64,000 nucleotides of DNA from Cellulomonadaceae bacterium (GCA_031256435.1 JAIRQO010000009.1:1-64000), one strand, 5' to 3'. Positions 37,564 to 48,097 are shown, numbered from the stretch's first letter. Notes: generated by a model from the sequence alone, not told the origin. Program-made: numbers and translations.

Positions 37564-37963
37564 GCCCACTGCCCTACTGGATGCCAACGTTCTCATCGCT
37601 CTTGCCATTGAGGACCACGAGTTCCACCAAGCCGCCGACCAGTGGCTGGCTTCCCAGGGACGCGTTGCCGTATGCCCCATCGTCGAAGGCGCCTTGGTCC
37701 GGTTCCTCACCCGCATAGGCCAATCCCGCCACACGATCACAAGCACCCTAGAAGGCATGCACAACCGTGACAGTCTCGAGTTCTGGCCCGACGATGTTTC
37801 GTATCGAGACGTAGACCTGTCAGACGTTGTTGGCCACCGGCAGGTCACCGACTCGTACCTTGCAGCGTTGGCACGTCACCACTCGGGAGTGCTGGCTACG
37901 TTCGACGAAGCCCTGGCAAGGCGACTGCCGGATCATGTGGAGTTGATTGACGCGCGCCTGTAA
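37553..37963 (+). CDS. PIN-domain VapC-like ribonuclease toxin
   Basis: ALLDANVLIALAIEDHEFHQAADQWL; overlaps antitoxin 3' end. Confidence 0.85.
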   Translation: MKTKPTALLDANVLIALAIEDHEFHQAADQWLASQGRVAVCPIVEGALVRFLTRIGQSRHTITSTLEGMHNRDSLEFWPDDVSYRDVDLSDVVGHRQVTDSYLAALARHHSGVLATFDEALARRLPDHVELIDARL

Positions 37964-38100
37964 GCGCATTCAAGGCTCCGACGAGACCCTGCTGCTCCGC
38001 CTTGTTCCGCGCAGGGTGACGAGGGGGGGTGGGGACACAGGGTGGCGAGTGCTGTAATCTCGTCCGGGCTGAAAGGTTGATATCAACGAGGTTCAGTGCC

Positions 38101-38170
38101 TTAAATCTACCTTTTGCAAAGACTGAAATCTACCTTTTGCAAGTTCTGAAATCTACCTTTTGCAAAATGA
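38101..38170. repeat. 23-bp iterons x3 upstream of second DUF4143 ATPase
   Basis: ttaaatctaccttttgcaaagac|tgaaatctaccttttgcaagttc|tgaaatctaccttttgcaaaatg. Confidence 0.9.
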
Positions 38171-38327
38171 CGGGGTGGGCGTAGAGATGGGATCGTGGTT
38201 TCGACACGGGCCTTCGGCCCGGCTCAACCGACGAAGGTAGCCCAGCTCAACCGCCGGGATGGGATGGCCGAAAAACGCCATGGTACCTTTACCACCGCAC
38301 CCAGGACACCACCGCGCTCCCGTTCAG

Positions 38328-38390
38328 CAAATCTACGAGTTCACCTCAGATTTTCAACGAGATACGGTCAGATTTTCAACGAGTTTGATA
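38328..38390. repeat. Second iteron block abutting start of DUF4143 gene
   Basis: caaatctacgagttcacct|cagattttcaacgagatacggt|cagattttcaacgagtttgatacg; ATG at 38401. Confidence 0.85.
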
Positions 38391-38400
38391 CGATGGGTCG

Positions 38401-39654
38401 ATGACCGACGTTCTCCCACGCCACATTGAGTCAACCGCCCGTGAGTGGCTGGGCTACTTTCCTGGCCTTGTGATTGAAGGAGCCAGGCAGGTGGGCAAGA
38501 GCACCCTGACTACCCTTATCAAGTATCCCGATGCGGTTGTTGCCAACCTGGACGATCCCTCGGTTCTGCTGGCGGCGCGCAACGATCCCACGGGATTTGT
38601 GGACCAGGGCAGGTCACAGCAGCTAGTGATCGACGAAATTCAGCGATGCCCAGAACTAACGCTCGCGGTCAAGGCATCCATCGATGCTGACCGCCGACCA
38701 GGACGATTCATCCTGACAGGATCGTCGTCCTTATTGCGGGTCCGCGGCACGTCCGATTCACTGGCCGGGCGTGTGGGCAGACTCACGCTATACGGTCTCT
38801 CCCACGGGGAAGCAACACGGACGCCCGACGATTTTGCGGCAGCCGTCACCCATGATCCAGCATCACTGCTCGCGGCTACCAATGGCCTTAAACGTCACCA
38901 GTATGCGGACCTCATTGCCCGTGGTGCCTACCCCCGTATCTACGATGCGCCGGTCAGAGTGCGCAATGCTTGGCTGGACTCGTACGTTGACAATATTGTG
39001 GGGCGTGATCTTCCGGACCTGAGACGAATGGTGGATTCCGCTAGAGCAATGTCAGTGTTGCGTACTCTCGCAGGCCGTCAATCAGCCGAACTAGTCCAGG
39101 CAAAGTTGGCGCACGAGACGAGCATCCCGGCGGGAACCGTCACGGGGTACGTTGACCTTCTGCATGATGTGGGACTGATCTCGTCCATACCGCCCTGGAC
39201 TCCCAACCTGGCCAAGCGTGAGATTGGCCGTCCAAAGACCTTCATCACGGACTCCGCTCTGGCACTTCGTTTAGCGCGGCTCACCTCGCAACAACTCGCT
39301 TCGATCCCGTACGGCGAGGCGCTCGGGTCATTCTTGGTGGCCTATGTGGCAGCCGAATTGCTCCGACAACGCGCGTGGTCAGCCTGCGATTACCAGCTCT
39401 TCCACTGGCGTGACGCCAACTCAGGTGAAGTTGACCTTGTCATGGAGTTCGACGATGGCAGCGTGGTGGCGCTCGAAGTGAAATCAGCCCAATCATTCGG
39501 CGCGAACATGTTCCGCGGCCTCACCTACATGAGAGACGCACTCGGCAGTCGCTTCAGAGCAGGTATTGTCCTCAACACCGCGAAAAGCGGCTTACGATTC
39601 GGAGACCGCCTGTACGGAGCACCCATATCAACGCTCTGGGAAATACCTCGGTAA
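38401..39654 (+). CDS. ATP-binding protein, AAA_14 + DUF4143
   Basis: VIEGARQVGKSTLTTLIKYPDAVVANLDDP, LVIDEIQRCPELTLAVKASIDADRRPGRFILTGSSSLL, C-term VDLVMEFDDGSVVALEVKSAQSF. Confidence 0.95.
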   Translation: MTDVLPRHIESTAREWLGYFPGLVIEGARQVGKSTLTTLIKYPDAVVANLDDPSVLLAARNDPTGFVDQGRSQQLVIDEIQRCPELTLAVKASIDADRRPGRFILTGSSSLLRVRGTSDSLAGRVGRLTLYGLSHGEATRTPDDFAAAVTHDPASLLAATNGLKRHQYADLIARGAYPRIYDAPVRVRNAWLDSYVDNIVGRDLPDLRRMVDSARAMSVLRTLAGRQSAELVQAKLAHETSIPAGTVTGYVDLLHDVGLISSIPPWTPNLAKREIGRPKTFITDSALALRLARLTSQQLASIPYGEALGSFLVAYVAAELLRQRAWSACDYQLFHWRDANSGEVDLVMEFDDGSVVALEVKSAQSFGANMFRGLTYMRDALGSRFRAGIVLNTAKSGLRFGDRLYGAPISTLWEIPR

Positions 39655-39659
39655 CTGCC

Positions 39660-40634
39660 TTAGCCAACAATCTGCCCGGCGAGATCGCCGAGGCCGGTGG
39701 CGGTGCTGTCCCAGCCGTAGACCTTCTCACGCCACTCGGCAGGAATGGCGGATTCTCCCCACATGGCGCCTAACAGGCTCCCAGCGATGGCGGCCACGGT
39801 GTCCGTGTCATTGCCAATGCCGATGGCAGCATTCAGAGCATCAACCAGGTGGCCTTGCGGGTTGTCAGCAGGCACGGGGGTCTGCACAATGGCAGCCCAG
39901 GCGGCTTGGAGGGCCACCACCACGTACCCGTTACTCGCCTCAAACAATCCCAAGTCCTGCGTCTCCGCTTCCTCAATCCGGGCGTCCCAGAAAGCCCGGA
40001 CATCCTCATCGGCCAAATACGGTAATCCAGCCCGCAGATCCGGCCTCTCGCCCGTGGCAATGGCCGAACGAATAGCCAAACACCACAGGGCACACGCCTG
40101 ACCGTTCAGCGGGTCAAAGTGAGTCAATTCCGCCACGGTAAACGCCGCTTCCACCAACGCCTCGGGATCATCCAGGTACGGCAACGCCACGGGCGCGGTG
40201 CGCATGAGGGAGCCGTTCCCAGCCGTCCGGCCTGAATACTCGTGCTGATGGACGGCAAAGGTCCGCATCTGCTCCGCCGTGGTGGGGAACCCCACAGCCT
40301 GCAAGTTTGCGGACGTCTGAATGCCACAATCGAGGCACTCGGGGCTGCGGAACCACTCAGCAAAGCCGTTGGCTATGTCATCCAAGGCGGACTCCTGCCG
40401 CAGGTCCCCATGATCCGCAGCAGCCCGCGCAATGGCGTAGAGCTGAGCGGTATCGTCGGACCAGGAATAGGCAGGGAAACCGAAAGGCCCACCACCAATC
40501 ATCTCGCCTTCGCCCGTGAACGGCGTGGCCCCAAACTCGTAAGGCACGCCCAACGCATCGCCCACGGCGCCGCCCACCAGCGCACCCCGCACCCGGTCAC
40601 TACTCACCTGCTGCACTTTCTGCCCCTTCTCCAC
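39660..40634 (-). CDS. ADP-ribosylglycohydrolase family protein (second)
   Basis: GALVGGAVGDALGVPYEFG, SWSDDTAQLYAIA, NGSLMRTAPVAL, IGNDTDTVAAIAGSLLGAMWG. Confidence 0.9.
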   Translation of the reverse strand: MEKGQKVQQVSSDRVRGALVGGAVGDALGVPYEFGATPFTGEGEMIGGGPFGFPAYSWSDDTAQLYAIARAAADHGDLRQESALDDIANGFAEWFRSPECLDCGIQTSANLQAVGFPTTAEQMRTFAVHQHEYSGRTAGNGSLMRTAPVALPYLDDPEALVEAAFTVAELTHFDPLNGQACALWCLAIRSAIATGERPDLRAGLPYLADEDVRAFWDARIEEAETQDLGLFEASNGYVVVALQAAWAAIVQTPVPADNPQGHLVDALNAAIGIGNDTDTVAAIAGSLLGAMWGESAIPAEWREKVYGWDSTATGLGDLAGQIVG

Positions 40635-40776
40635 AGTGAACCTCCTCGCTCAACTCGTCGAATCATCCTACCCGGCCAACCCGCTCGGCCAACCCGCCCA
40701 GTGTACCAACGAGCCCCGCCGGTGCGGCGCGCCACGGGGGGCGGTAGGTTGGGGGGAACGTTTGAGGGGGTTAGGC

Positions 40777-43700
40777 ATGTATATGCTCGACGACGCCGTG
40801 ATACTCAGCCCGTCTGATGTCACGCGGGCATCCGGGTGCGAATACGCTTTCCTGCGCGGGCTTGATGCCACGCTCGGGTGGGCTGCGCCTCCGCCGAACA
40901 CGGACGACGAGATGCTGGCCCGTGCCGCTGCGGAGGGTGATAAGTATGAAGCCGAGGTAACAGCGGCAATGGAAGCCGACTACGGCACCGGGTCCACCGG
41001 CGTAGTGAAGGCCCCTGGCCTACGCGGTCAATCGCTCCCACAACGCCGCGCCGCCGCAGACGCCACGCTGGACCTCCTGCTGTCCAACCAGCCCGCCGTG
41101 GTGACGCAAGGGTACGTGTTTGATGGCACCCTGGGTGGGTTTGCGGACTTCCTCATCCGCGAGGACAGCGCCGAAGGCGCCATCACCTGGAAGGTCATGG
41201 ATGCCAAACTGGCTCGCTCGGCCAAAGTGACGGCGCTCCTGCAGATTGCCGCCTACGCCGATCTTCTCACCCAGGCGGGCGTCCCCGTGTCCCCGGGGGC
41301 CGGTCTCATCCTGGGTAACGGGACTACCGAGACGTTCCCGCTGGCCGATCTCATCCCCGTCTACCGGCACCGCCGCGCACACCTGGAGCAGATGATCGCC
41401 ACGCATCGCACCGGCGGCCACCCTGTGGCGTGGGGCGATTTCGAGTACATCGCCTGCGGGAAATGCGAGGTGTGCAAGCCGGAGATCGAGCGCACTCGCG
41501 ATCCCCTGCTGGTGGCCGGAATCACGCGCAAGCAACGAGATGCCCTTCATGCGGCGAGCATCACCACCATGGACGCGTTGGCAGCGCTCCCCGTGGGCAC
41601 GCGGATTGCTGGCATTGGCGCTCCGGCGCTGGCGAAAATCACCCAGCAGGCCGCATTACGGGTGGAGCAGGAGGCGCTGGACTCGGCCCACGCCGCTGCG
41701 CTTAATGCCGCAGCCCTCGACGCGGCTTCCCTCAACTCAGCCTCCCTCAACGCTTCGGCCAACACCAACACCACCACAGACAACGCCGCCGAACCCGCCC
41801 GCCCCCTAGTGCCGCCCGTCGTCGTGGATCTTGACGAAATCGCCCGACTCCCACGCCCTGATGCCGGTGACATCTTCTTTGATTTTGAGGGCGATCCGCT
41901 GTGGACGGACGGCAACCGGCGCGAGCAGGGGTTGGAGTACCTGTTCGGCGTCCTGGAGTTACCCGCCACTACCCATTACACCCTCACCAAATGGGATGAC
42001 AGTGACGCCGGCTTCATCGCGTTCTGGGCGCATGACCGCACCCAGGAACGGCAGGCCCTGATGGACTTCCTGGCCTACGTCCGCGAGCGCCGAGCGCAAC
42101 ACCCCGCAATGCACATTTACCATTACGCCCCGTACGAGAAAACGGCGCTGCTCCGCCTGGCCGCTCGGCACGGCGTGGGTGAGGACGAGGTGGACGCGCT
42201 GCTGAACGCGGGCGTACTGGTGGATTTGTACGCCACCGTGCGGCGATCCATCCGCGTGGGAACCACCTCGTATTCCATCAAATACTTGGAGCCGTACTAC
42301 ATGCCCGGCCACCGCACGGGCGAGGTCACCAACGCCGGCGCATCAATTGAGGAATATGCGCGCGCGTGCGAGTTGGAAGGAATCGAGCGCGAGCACGCGC
42401 TCAAGGAACTCGCTAACTACAACAAATATGACGTGGTGTCCACGCTCGGTCTGCGCGATTGGCTGCTGGGGTTGGCTGCCGAGCGCGGCGCAGGCCCCAG
42501 TGCTGGCCAGGTAGGTGGTAGTCCGCTCAGTGGTGGTCAGATTGGTACGGGCCAGGTCAGTGGAATATCCGACGACGATGGGGTGGGTGCATCGCTGGAC
42601 CCTCGTGTTGACGCGGGCTCGGACAACGCAGCCCCCTCCCCTGCGGCACAAGCCGCTTCGGACCACCGTGAGAACCGTGACGCGCTGGCTGAACAGATGT
42701 GGCGGTTGGCGGGTGAGGATCCCGCGCACCGCTCCGAACCTCAACTCATTGCCGCCCAACTGGCGTCCATCCTGCAATTCTGGGACCGGGAGGGCAAAGG
42801 GTTTTGGCAAGAACACTTTGACCGCATGGCGAATGACCCCGATGATTGGGGCTTCCGCCGTGACACCATGCTGGTGGACGAGGCGGAGATTGTCACCGAG
42901 TGGGAACCGCAGGTCACCCGCACGGGGAGGGCGTCCACGCAGCAACAACGCGTCCTTAGACTGGTGGGCACCATAGAACCGGGCTCGGCGCTGTCCGTGG
43001 GCAAAGAGGTGTGGGGTCTCCACCGCGAACCCATCCCTGAGGTGGGCAGGCCGCGCGAACGGTATGGCCGTTCCTGGACGGAGAATTACACTATCGAGGC
43101 CATAGGCGAGGACGCTACCGACGGCCAGCACCGTGACGCCCTCACGGTGAAGCAGACCATGACCGGCAAGGAGAATACGGAAACGGGGCACTACGCGGAG
43201 GTGCCGTTCGCCCTGGTCCCTGCCAAACTGCGCATCAGCAGCCAGCCGCTGGAAGCCGCCGTGATGGAGGTGGCCGAAGAGTTTGCCCGTTCCTTCCCGT
43301 CCATCCCTCACGCGGCGTTGTTCGATATCCTTCAGCGAACGCACCCGCGCCACCGGCGCGGTGATCGGACGGATCCCGGTAGCCTCACCTGCCCCATTCC
43401 CTCGGCCGCAGCCATTGCGGCGTCTGTATTGGACCTGGACCGTTCCTATGTGGCCGTCCAAGGTCCGCCCGGAACGGGGAAAACGTTCACGGGTTCCTGG
43501 GTGATCTCCACCTTGGTGGCCGAATACGGCTGGAAGGTGGGGGTGGTGTCCCAAGGGCATGACGCCGTGGAAAACCTTCTGGACGGCGTGGCCAAGCGCG
43601 GCTTGGTCCCGCGTGAGCGAATTGGCAAGAAGCAGAAGACGGGCGATCCACGCGATCCAGAAGAACTCCCCTGGACCACGTTTGGAAAGCGTCAAGGAAC

Positions 43701-44709
43701 GCGACAGCAGGACTTTGAGGCGCGGTACGTGAACGACGGGTACGTTATAGGCGGCACGTCCTGGGGCATCGCCTCCCTCACCGAACACCTCGACCTCCTG
43801 GTAGTGGACGAGGCCGGTCAGTATTCACTCGCTCCCACCGCTGCCGTTTCTGGCAAAGCCGAACGCCTGCTCCTCCTGGGTGATCCCCAACAGTTGCCGC
43901 AGGTGGCCACCGCCAAGCATCCGGAGAATGTGGACGTTTCCGCGCTGGAATGGATCATTGACGGGCACGCTGTGCTCCCGGCTGAGCGCGGCGTGTTCCT
44001 GGGCACCACCTGGAGGATGCACCCGGACCTGTGCCGGAAAGTCTCTGACCTCTCCTATGACGGCCAACTGATGGCCGAAGCCAGTACGGCAGCGCGGAGC
44101 CTGGCTTCGAGCGGGCGGGCTCCCCAGGCGCAGGCTACCCAGACGCGGACTTCCCCAGTGCAGGCTCCCCAGACGCACACATCACCAGCGCAGACCTGTG
44201 ACACTCGCCCCGGCGTGATCCCCGTCCCCGTCACTCACACCGGCAACAGCACCTTCTCCCCGCAGGAGGTGACCGTTGTAGTCGAACTGGTGACACTCCT
44301 CCTTGACGGAACAAGTACATGGCGTGACCCATCGTCGCAGAACCCAACAGACACAGCAGGCCGTCCGCTCACGCCGCAGGACGTGCTGGTAGTAGCGCCG
44401 TATAACGCGCAGGTGAACGCCATCCGCGATGCGCTCGTTGAGGCCGGTCAGCCGAATGTGGCCGTGGGCACGGTGGACAAGTTCCAGGGCCAGGAAGCGC
44501 CGATTGTCATCGTGTCACTCGCCGCGTCCTCGTCCGAGGACGCACCGCGCGGCTTGGAGTTCCTGCTGAACCGGAACCGCCTCAACGTGGCCATTAGCCG
44601 GGCGCAATGGTGCGCGTACGTGGTTCACAGCCCGGCGCTCCTGGACTCCCTGCCCACCTCACCGGAGCGGCTCCAGGAACTCGGCGCGTTCTGCGGACTG
44701 GTGACCTAG
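40777..44709 (+). CDS. RecB-like nuclease (TM0106-type) fused to UvrD/Dna2-like superfamily 1 helicase
   Basis: ILSPSDVTRASGCEYAFLRGLD; CGKCEVCKPEIERTRDPLLVAGI; VQGPPGTGKTFTGSWVI; LVVDEAGQYSLAPTAAVSGKAERLLLLGDPQQLPQV; TVDKFQGQEAPIVIVSLAASS. Confidence 0.9.
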   Translation: MYMLDDAVILSPSDVTRASGCEYAFLRGLDATLGWAAPPPNTDDEMLARAAAEGDKYEAEVTAAMEADYGTGSTGVVKAPGLRGQSLPQRRAAADATLDLLLSNQPAVVTQGYVFDGTLGGFADFLIREDSAEGAITWKVMDAKLARSAKVTALLQIAAYADLLTQAGVPVSPGAGLILGNGTTETFPLADLIPVYRHRRAHLEQMIATHRTGGHPVAWGDFEYIACGKCEVCKPEIERTRDPLLVAGITRKQRDALHAASITTMDALAALPVGTRIAGIGAPALAKITQQAALRVEQEALDSAHAAALNAAALDAASLNSASLNASANTNTTTDNAAEPARPLVPPVVVDLDEIARLPRPDAGDIFFDFEGDPLWTDGNRREQGLEYLFGVLELPATTHYTLTKWDDSDAGFIAFWAHDRTQERQALMDFLAYVRERRAQHPAMHIYHYAPYEKTALLRLAARHGVGEDEVDALLNAGVLVDLYATVRRSIRVGTTSYSIKYLEPYYMPGHRTGEVTNAGASIEEYARACELEGIEREHALKELANYNKYDVVSTLGLRDWLLGLAAERGAGPSAGQVGGSPLSGGQIGTGQVSGISDDDGVGASLDPRVDAGSDNAAPSPAAQAASDHRENRDALAEQMWRLAGEDPAHRSEPQLIAAQLASILQFWDREGKGFWQEHFDRMANDPDDWGFRRDTMLVDEAEIVTEWEPQVTRTGRASTQQQRVLRLVGTIEPGSALSVGKEVWGLHREPIPEVGRPRERYGRSWTENYTIEAIGEDATDGQHRDALTVKQTMTGKENTETGHYAEVPFALVPAKLRISSQPLEAAVMEVAEEFARSFPSIPHAALFDILQRTHPRHRRGDRTDPGSLTCPIPSAAAIAASVLDLDRSYVAVQGPPGTGKTFTGSWVISTLVAEYGWKVGVVSQGHDAVENLLDGVAKRGLVPRERIGKKQKTGDPRDPEELPWTTFGKRQGTRQQDFEARYVNDGYVIGGTSWGIASLTEHLDLLVVDEAGQYSLAPTAAVSGKAERLLLLGDPQQLPQVATAKHPENVDVSALEWIIDGHAVLPAERGVFLGTTWRMHPDLCRKVSDLSYDGQLMAEASTAARSLASSGRAPQAQATQTRTSPVQAPQTHTSPAQTCDTRPGVIPVPVTHTGNSTFSPQEVTVVVELVTLLLDGTSTWRDPSSQNPTDTAGRPLTPQDVLVVAPYNAQVNAIRDALVEAGQPNVAVGTVDKFQGQEAPIVIVSLAASSSEDAPRGLEFLLNRNRLNVAISRAQWCAYVVHSPALLDSLPTSPERLQELGAFCGLVT

Positions 44710-44767
44710 GGCCGTAGGTGCGGCTCACCGCAGCGCGTCCCCGGTTAGATGATCCAAACGAGAAAAC

Positions 44768-45904
44768 CTAGTGCTGCCACTGGTACGGAGACCGCTGTAG
44801 CACCACCTGTTCGCCACGAATGTTCACGGTGAGGCGATCCCCGGTGACCTCAAAGGTGAGCGGTTCAACGCCCACGCGCGCCACCAGGGTCCCGTTGATG
44901 CCGGTCATGGTGGCCACGTTCCCGTGGGGAGTCCACCTGAACTCCCACCAATCATCCAGGACCCACAGGGCATCATCATCCCACCGCATCACCCCGGTGC
45001 GATCCGTGCGTATATCTATAGTGAGGTGCCTCCACGCCGGGTTTTGGTCCGTGGCCTCCCACAATCCCACCAGCGGGTGAACCACCCAGGCCTCCTGGCC
45101 CGGCGTGGGCACGCACGCCACGGGCGAACAGGGTCCCCCCGTACCCGCATTCTCCCGAGCAGCACTTTCCAATTCCTTCACGGTGGCAGTCAACCCTCGG
45201 GACTTCTCCCGCAGGTCATCGCGCTCCGTGGTCACCCGGGACGCATTGGCCGCGTACGCATCGCGCTCGCGCTGGGCCCGCGCAGTGAGGGAGGTCTGGT
45301 CATTCAGCGCTTCTTGCAGGCGGTGGATTTCCTCGCGATACCGGTCCGTCATCACGGCAGCGTTCTGCGAGCGGTAAGGCGTCTCGGGAGCCTGGTGCGA
45401 GGCGATACCCCAGGTGACCAGGACCGTCAGTGCGACGATGCCCGCCGCAGCGGCGGCCAGGATGCCCCCGCGGACCCGGCGGACATGAGGACGCTGTTCG
45501 CCCGGCGCGGCGCTCCCACCGTCAGCACCCAGCAGTGACTCAACAAACGGAGGTTCGGCGCGTGAAATCTCAATCAGACGCCGTGCGTCCTTTTCCCGAG
45601 TGCTCAGGGTCTCTCCAAACACTCCCACGCGCCACAGTGCGGCCTCCTGAAGTTCCAGGTGCTCCCCGGCGAATTCCCCGTCATCCATGCGCACGGTGAA
45701 CCACCGTGCGTCGTCGGGGGAAATACGCACTACCACCCCGCGGCCAACGTACCCCCCAACAATCACATCAACGGATTCATCCAGCTGCGGCGGCGAGATG
45801 CCGGACGCGCGGCGCATGCCGATTTCTGGTGAGAGCCGTGCCTCCCAGGATTGGCGGCGCACGGCGTTTCGTGCCGCAAAGCGGCGTAAATTCCATGAAG
45901 TCAT
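44768..45904 (-). CDS. Hypothetical single-TM protein with coiled coil
   Basis: Start MTSWNLRRFAARNAV; TM GGILAAAAAGIVALTVLVTWGIA; coiled coil REEIHRLQEALNDQTSLTARAQRERD. Confidence 0.6.
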   Translation of the reverse strand: MTSWNLRRFAARNAVRRQSWEARLSPEIGMRRASGISPPQLDESVDVIVGGYVGRGVVVRISPDDARWFTVRMDDGEFAGEHLELQEAALWRVGVFGETLSTREKDARRLIEISRAEPPFVESLLGADGGSAAPGEQRPHVRRVRGGILAAAAAGIVALTVLVTWGIASHQAPETPYRSQNAAVMTDRYREEIHRLQEALNDQTSLTARAQRERDAYAANASRVTTERDDLREKSRGLTATVKELESAARENAGTGGPCSPVACVPTPGQEAWVVHPLVGLWEATDQNPAWRHLTIDIRTDRTGVMRWDDDALWVLDDWWEFRWTPHGNVATMTGINGTLVARVGVEPLTFEVTGDRLTVNIRGEQVVLQRSPYQWQH

Positions 45905-46028
45905 GGTGCTCCTTTCGGCGGCCTCCCTCCGGGAGAGCCCTGCGGGGCCCAGTATACGGCAGGGGTGTGACACGAACTCACACCCCGGCTTGCGGGCCCA
46001 TCCGCCGGGTCTGAGGCAGAATCAGGGG

Positions 46029-46931
46029 GTGAACTCTGATGCTTCTGCTGCGATCACCCCAGCTCCACTCCCCCGCTGGACGCGCTACATTGCCCTGGGT
46101 GACTCCGTGACCGAGGGTCTGTGGGACCCGTACCCGCAGGCGGAGGTGGCCGGTGCGGCGCAGGAGGACGGCGAAGCCGCTGCGGCGTCGTCGAAATACA
46201 TCAGGCAGCGCGGCTGGGCCGATCGGCTTGCTACAGCCCTTTCTGCTCGACGAATCTCCTGCGGAGAACCTGCGCTGGAATACGCGAATCTTGCGGTGCG
46301 CGGGCGCAAACTCCCGCAGATTGTTGCTGAACAAGTGCCGGCGGCGTTAACGAGTGCGCCGGACCTGGTGTCCATTCTGGGTGGCGGCAATGACATTTTG
46401 CGGCCCGGCGTGGACGTAGAGGACATAGCAGGGTTGCTGGAGGAGGCGGTGGTACAGGTCCGTGCCACAGGGGCGGACGTGCTGCTGGGAACCGGGTTCA
46501 AGTCAGGCCGGGCCTTGCGGTGGACGCGCTCCGCCACCGGGCAGTTCAACGCTGAGGTGTGGGGAATAGCGCAGCGGCACGGCTGCCATGTGCTCGATTT
46601 GTGGGGGATGACAAGCCTCTTTGATTTGCGTTTGTGGGCCGATGACCGAATCCACCCCACGCCTGACGGGCACGAGCGCATCAAGGATGCCGCCCTGGTG
46701 GCGCTGGGACTTGCGCCGGACAATCCCGCCTATGACGTGCCACTGGGCCCGGATGAGGATGCACGGTGGGACCGGATCAAGGGCGATGCTTCCTGGGCAC
46801 GGAGCCACGGGCTGCCATGGATTGGCAGGCGGATGGCCGGGAAATCATCCGGGGACCGCATCCGCCCCAAGTGGGCCACGCCCGTGGTGTGGGAGCCGGG
46901 GTTGGGGGAACCAGACACGCCGCCGGTGTGA
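46029..46931 (+). CDS. SGNH/GDSL hydrolase family protein
   Basis: GTG start; YIALGDSVTEGL (GDS), VSILGGGNDIL, WADDRIHPTPDGHERI. Confidence 0.9.
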   Translation: MNSDASAAITPAPLPRWTRYIALGDSVTEGLWDPYPQAEVAGAAQEDGEAAAASSKYIRQRGWADRLATALSARRISCGEPALEYANLAVRGRKLPQIVAEQVPAALTSAPDLVSILGGGNDILRPGVDVEDIAGLLEEAVVQVRATGADVLLGTGFKSGRALRWTRSATGQFNAEVWGIAQRHGCHVLDLWGMTSLFDLRLWADDRIHPTPDGHERIKDAALVALGLAPDNPAYDVPLGPDEDARWDRIKGDASWARSHGLPWIGRRMAGKSSGDRIRPKWATPVVWEPGLGEPDTPPV

Positions 46932-47263
46932 AGCGGCTGCGTGTGAAGCGCCTGCGTTGACCGGACGTGTGAGCCACGCGTGTGAATCGGCTGCGTGAGC
47001 CTACTGTGTGAGCCGCGCCACACAATATCGTCGAGCACCACCTGTGCCGATACGCAGGATCACTAGCCCGGACTACTCACCCTGCGGTGCTCGCGGCATC
47101 GTGGGGACTACTCAGGCTGCCAAAGAAACCCTGGGGCGAGCGGAACAGTACCTAATTCTGGCGTAATTCGCATGAGCGCCGGGGGGATCAGGTGAAACCT
47201 TGTGTTCAGCGCCAAACCGGCACTGAATCTGAACACCGAACCTGACCACAAGGACTGATCCCC

Positions 47264-48097
47264 ATGAACCGCATCACCACCGCTCTCCACCGAGGGCTCA
47301 TTGCCGCCGTGGCTGCAGCCTGCGTAGGTGCTGCTGGACTCGCCGCCGCTCCTTCTGCCTCCGCGCAAACCGTGGACTCCTCCGTGACTGCCCCTGTGGT
47401 GACTACTCAGGCTGTGCCTGCTCAGGCTCTGGCTGCCAAGGTTGCGGCCAAGGCCAAGAAGGCCAAGAAACACACGTTCAAGGTGGGTCAGGTGTACTTG
47501 ACCCTGAAATCCCACACCTTGACGGCCAACGTAGTGAAGGTTTCACCTAAGCCGAGCAAGATCACGTATCAGTGGTACCGCAACGGCAAGAAGATCTCGG
47601 GTGCCAAGCACAGTACCTACACGCTGCGCTCTGCCGATTCCGGCAAGGTGGTGTCCGTGGTAGCGAGCGTGTCCCGCTCCGGATACGTCACTAAGAAGCT
47701 GAACTCCCACACCACTGCCAACTGGAAGAAGCGCGATGTCAAGGGCCTGAGCGCTGCCAAGAAGCGCGCCGAGGTGGTAGAGGTTGCTCGTGGATTGACC
47801 GGCGTTCCCTACGTGCGTGGTGGAAGTAGCCCGCGTGGACTGGACTGTTCCGGCTTGACCCAAATGGCCCTGTCCGCCGTGGGCAAGAACGTGTCCACCA
47901 CCTCCAGCGGACAGCGTCACAACGGACACGTGGTGTCCCGCGCCAAGGCCCAGGCTGGTGACATTGTGTGGACGCCCGGCCACGTAGCCATCTATGCCGG
48001 TCACAACACGATCATTGAAGCCTCACAATCCGCCCACCGCGTGGTGGAACAGAAAATGTGGCAACGGAACCCCGTGTTCATCCGCGTGATTGGCTAG
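47264..48097 (+). CDS. Secreted NlpC/P60 family peptidase
   Basis: Signal peptide MNRITTALHRGLIAAVAAACVGAAGLAAAPSASA; GVPYVRGGSSPRGLDCSGLTQMAL, GDIVWTPGHVAIYAG. Confidence 0.92.
   Translation: MNRITTALHRGLIAAVAAACVGAAGLAAAPSASAQTVDSSVTAPVVTTQAVPAQALAAKVAAKAKKAKKHTFKVGQVYLTLKSHTLTANVVKVSPKPSKITYQWYRNGKKISGAKHSTYTLRSADSGKVVSVVASVSRSGYVTKKLNSHTTANWKKRDVKGLSAAKKRAEVVEVARGLTGVPYVRGGSSPRGLDCSGLTQMALSAVGKNVSTTSSGQRHNGHVVSRAKAQAGDIVWTPGHVAIYAGHNTIIEASQSAHRVVEQKMWQRNPVFIRVIG

Noticed and set aside
38101-38170. CRISPR-like direct repeats
   Set aside because: Repeats are adjacent (23-bp period) with no unique spacers.
42343-43788. 481-aa minus ORF inside the nuclease-helicase gene
   Set aside because: Opposite strand of a gene with convincing helicase motifs; a high-GC shadow ORF.
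46932-47040. Degenerate gtgtgaagcggctgcgt repeats after the SGNH hydrolase gene
   Set aside because: Irregular period and poor conservation; probably an imperfect terminator/low-complexity region.
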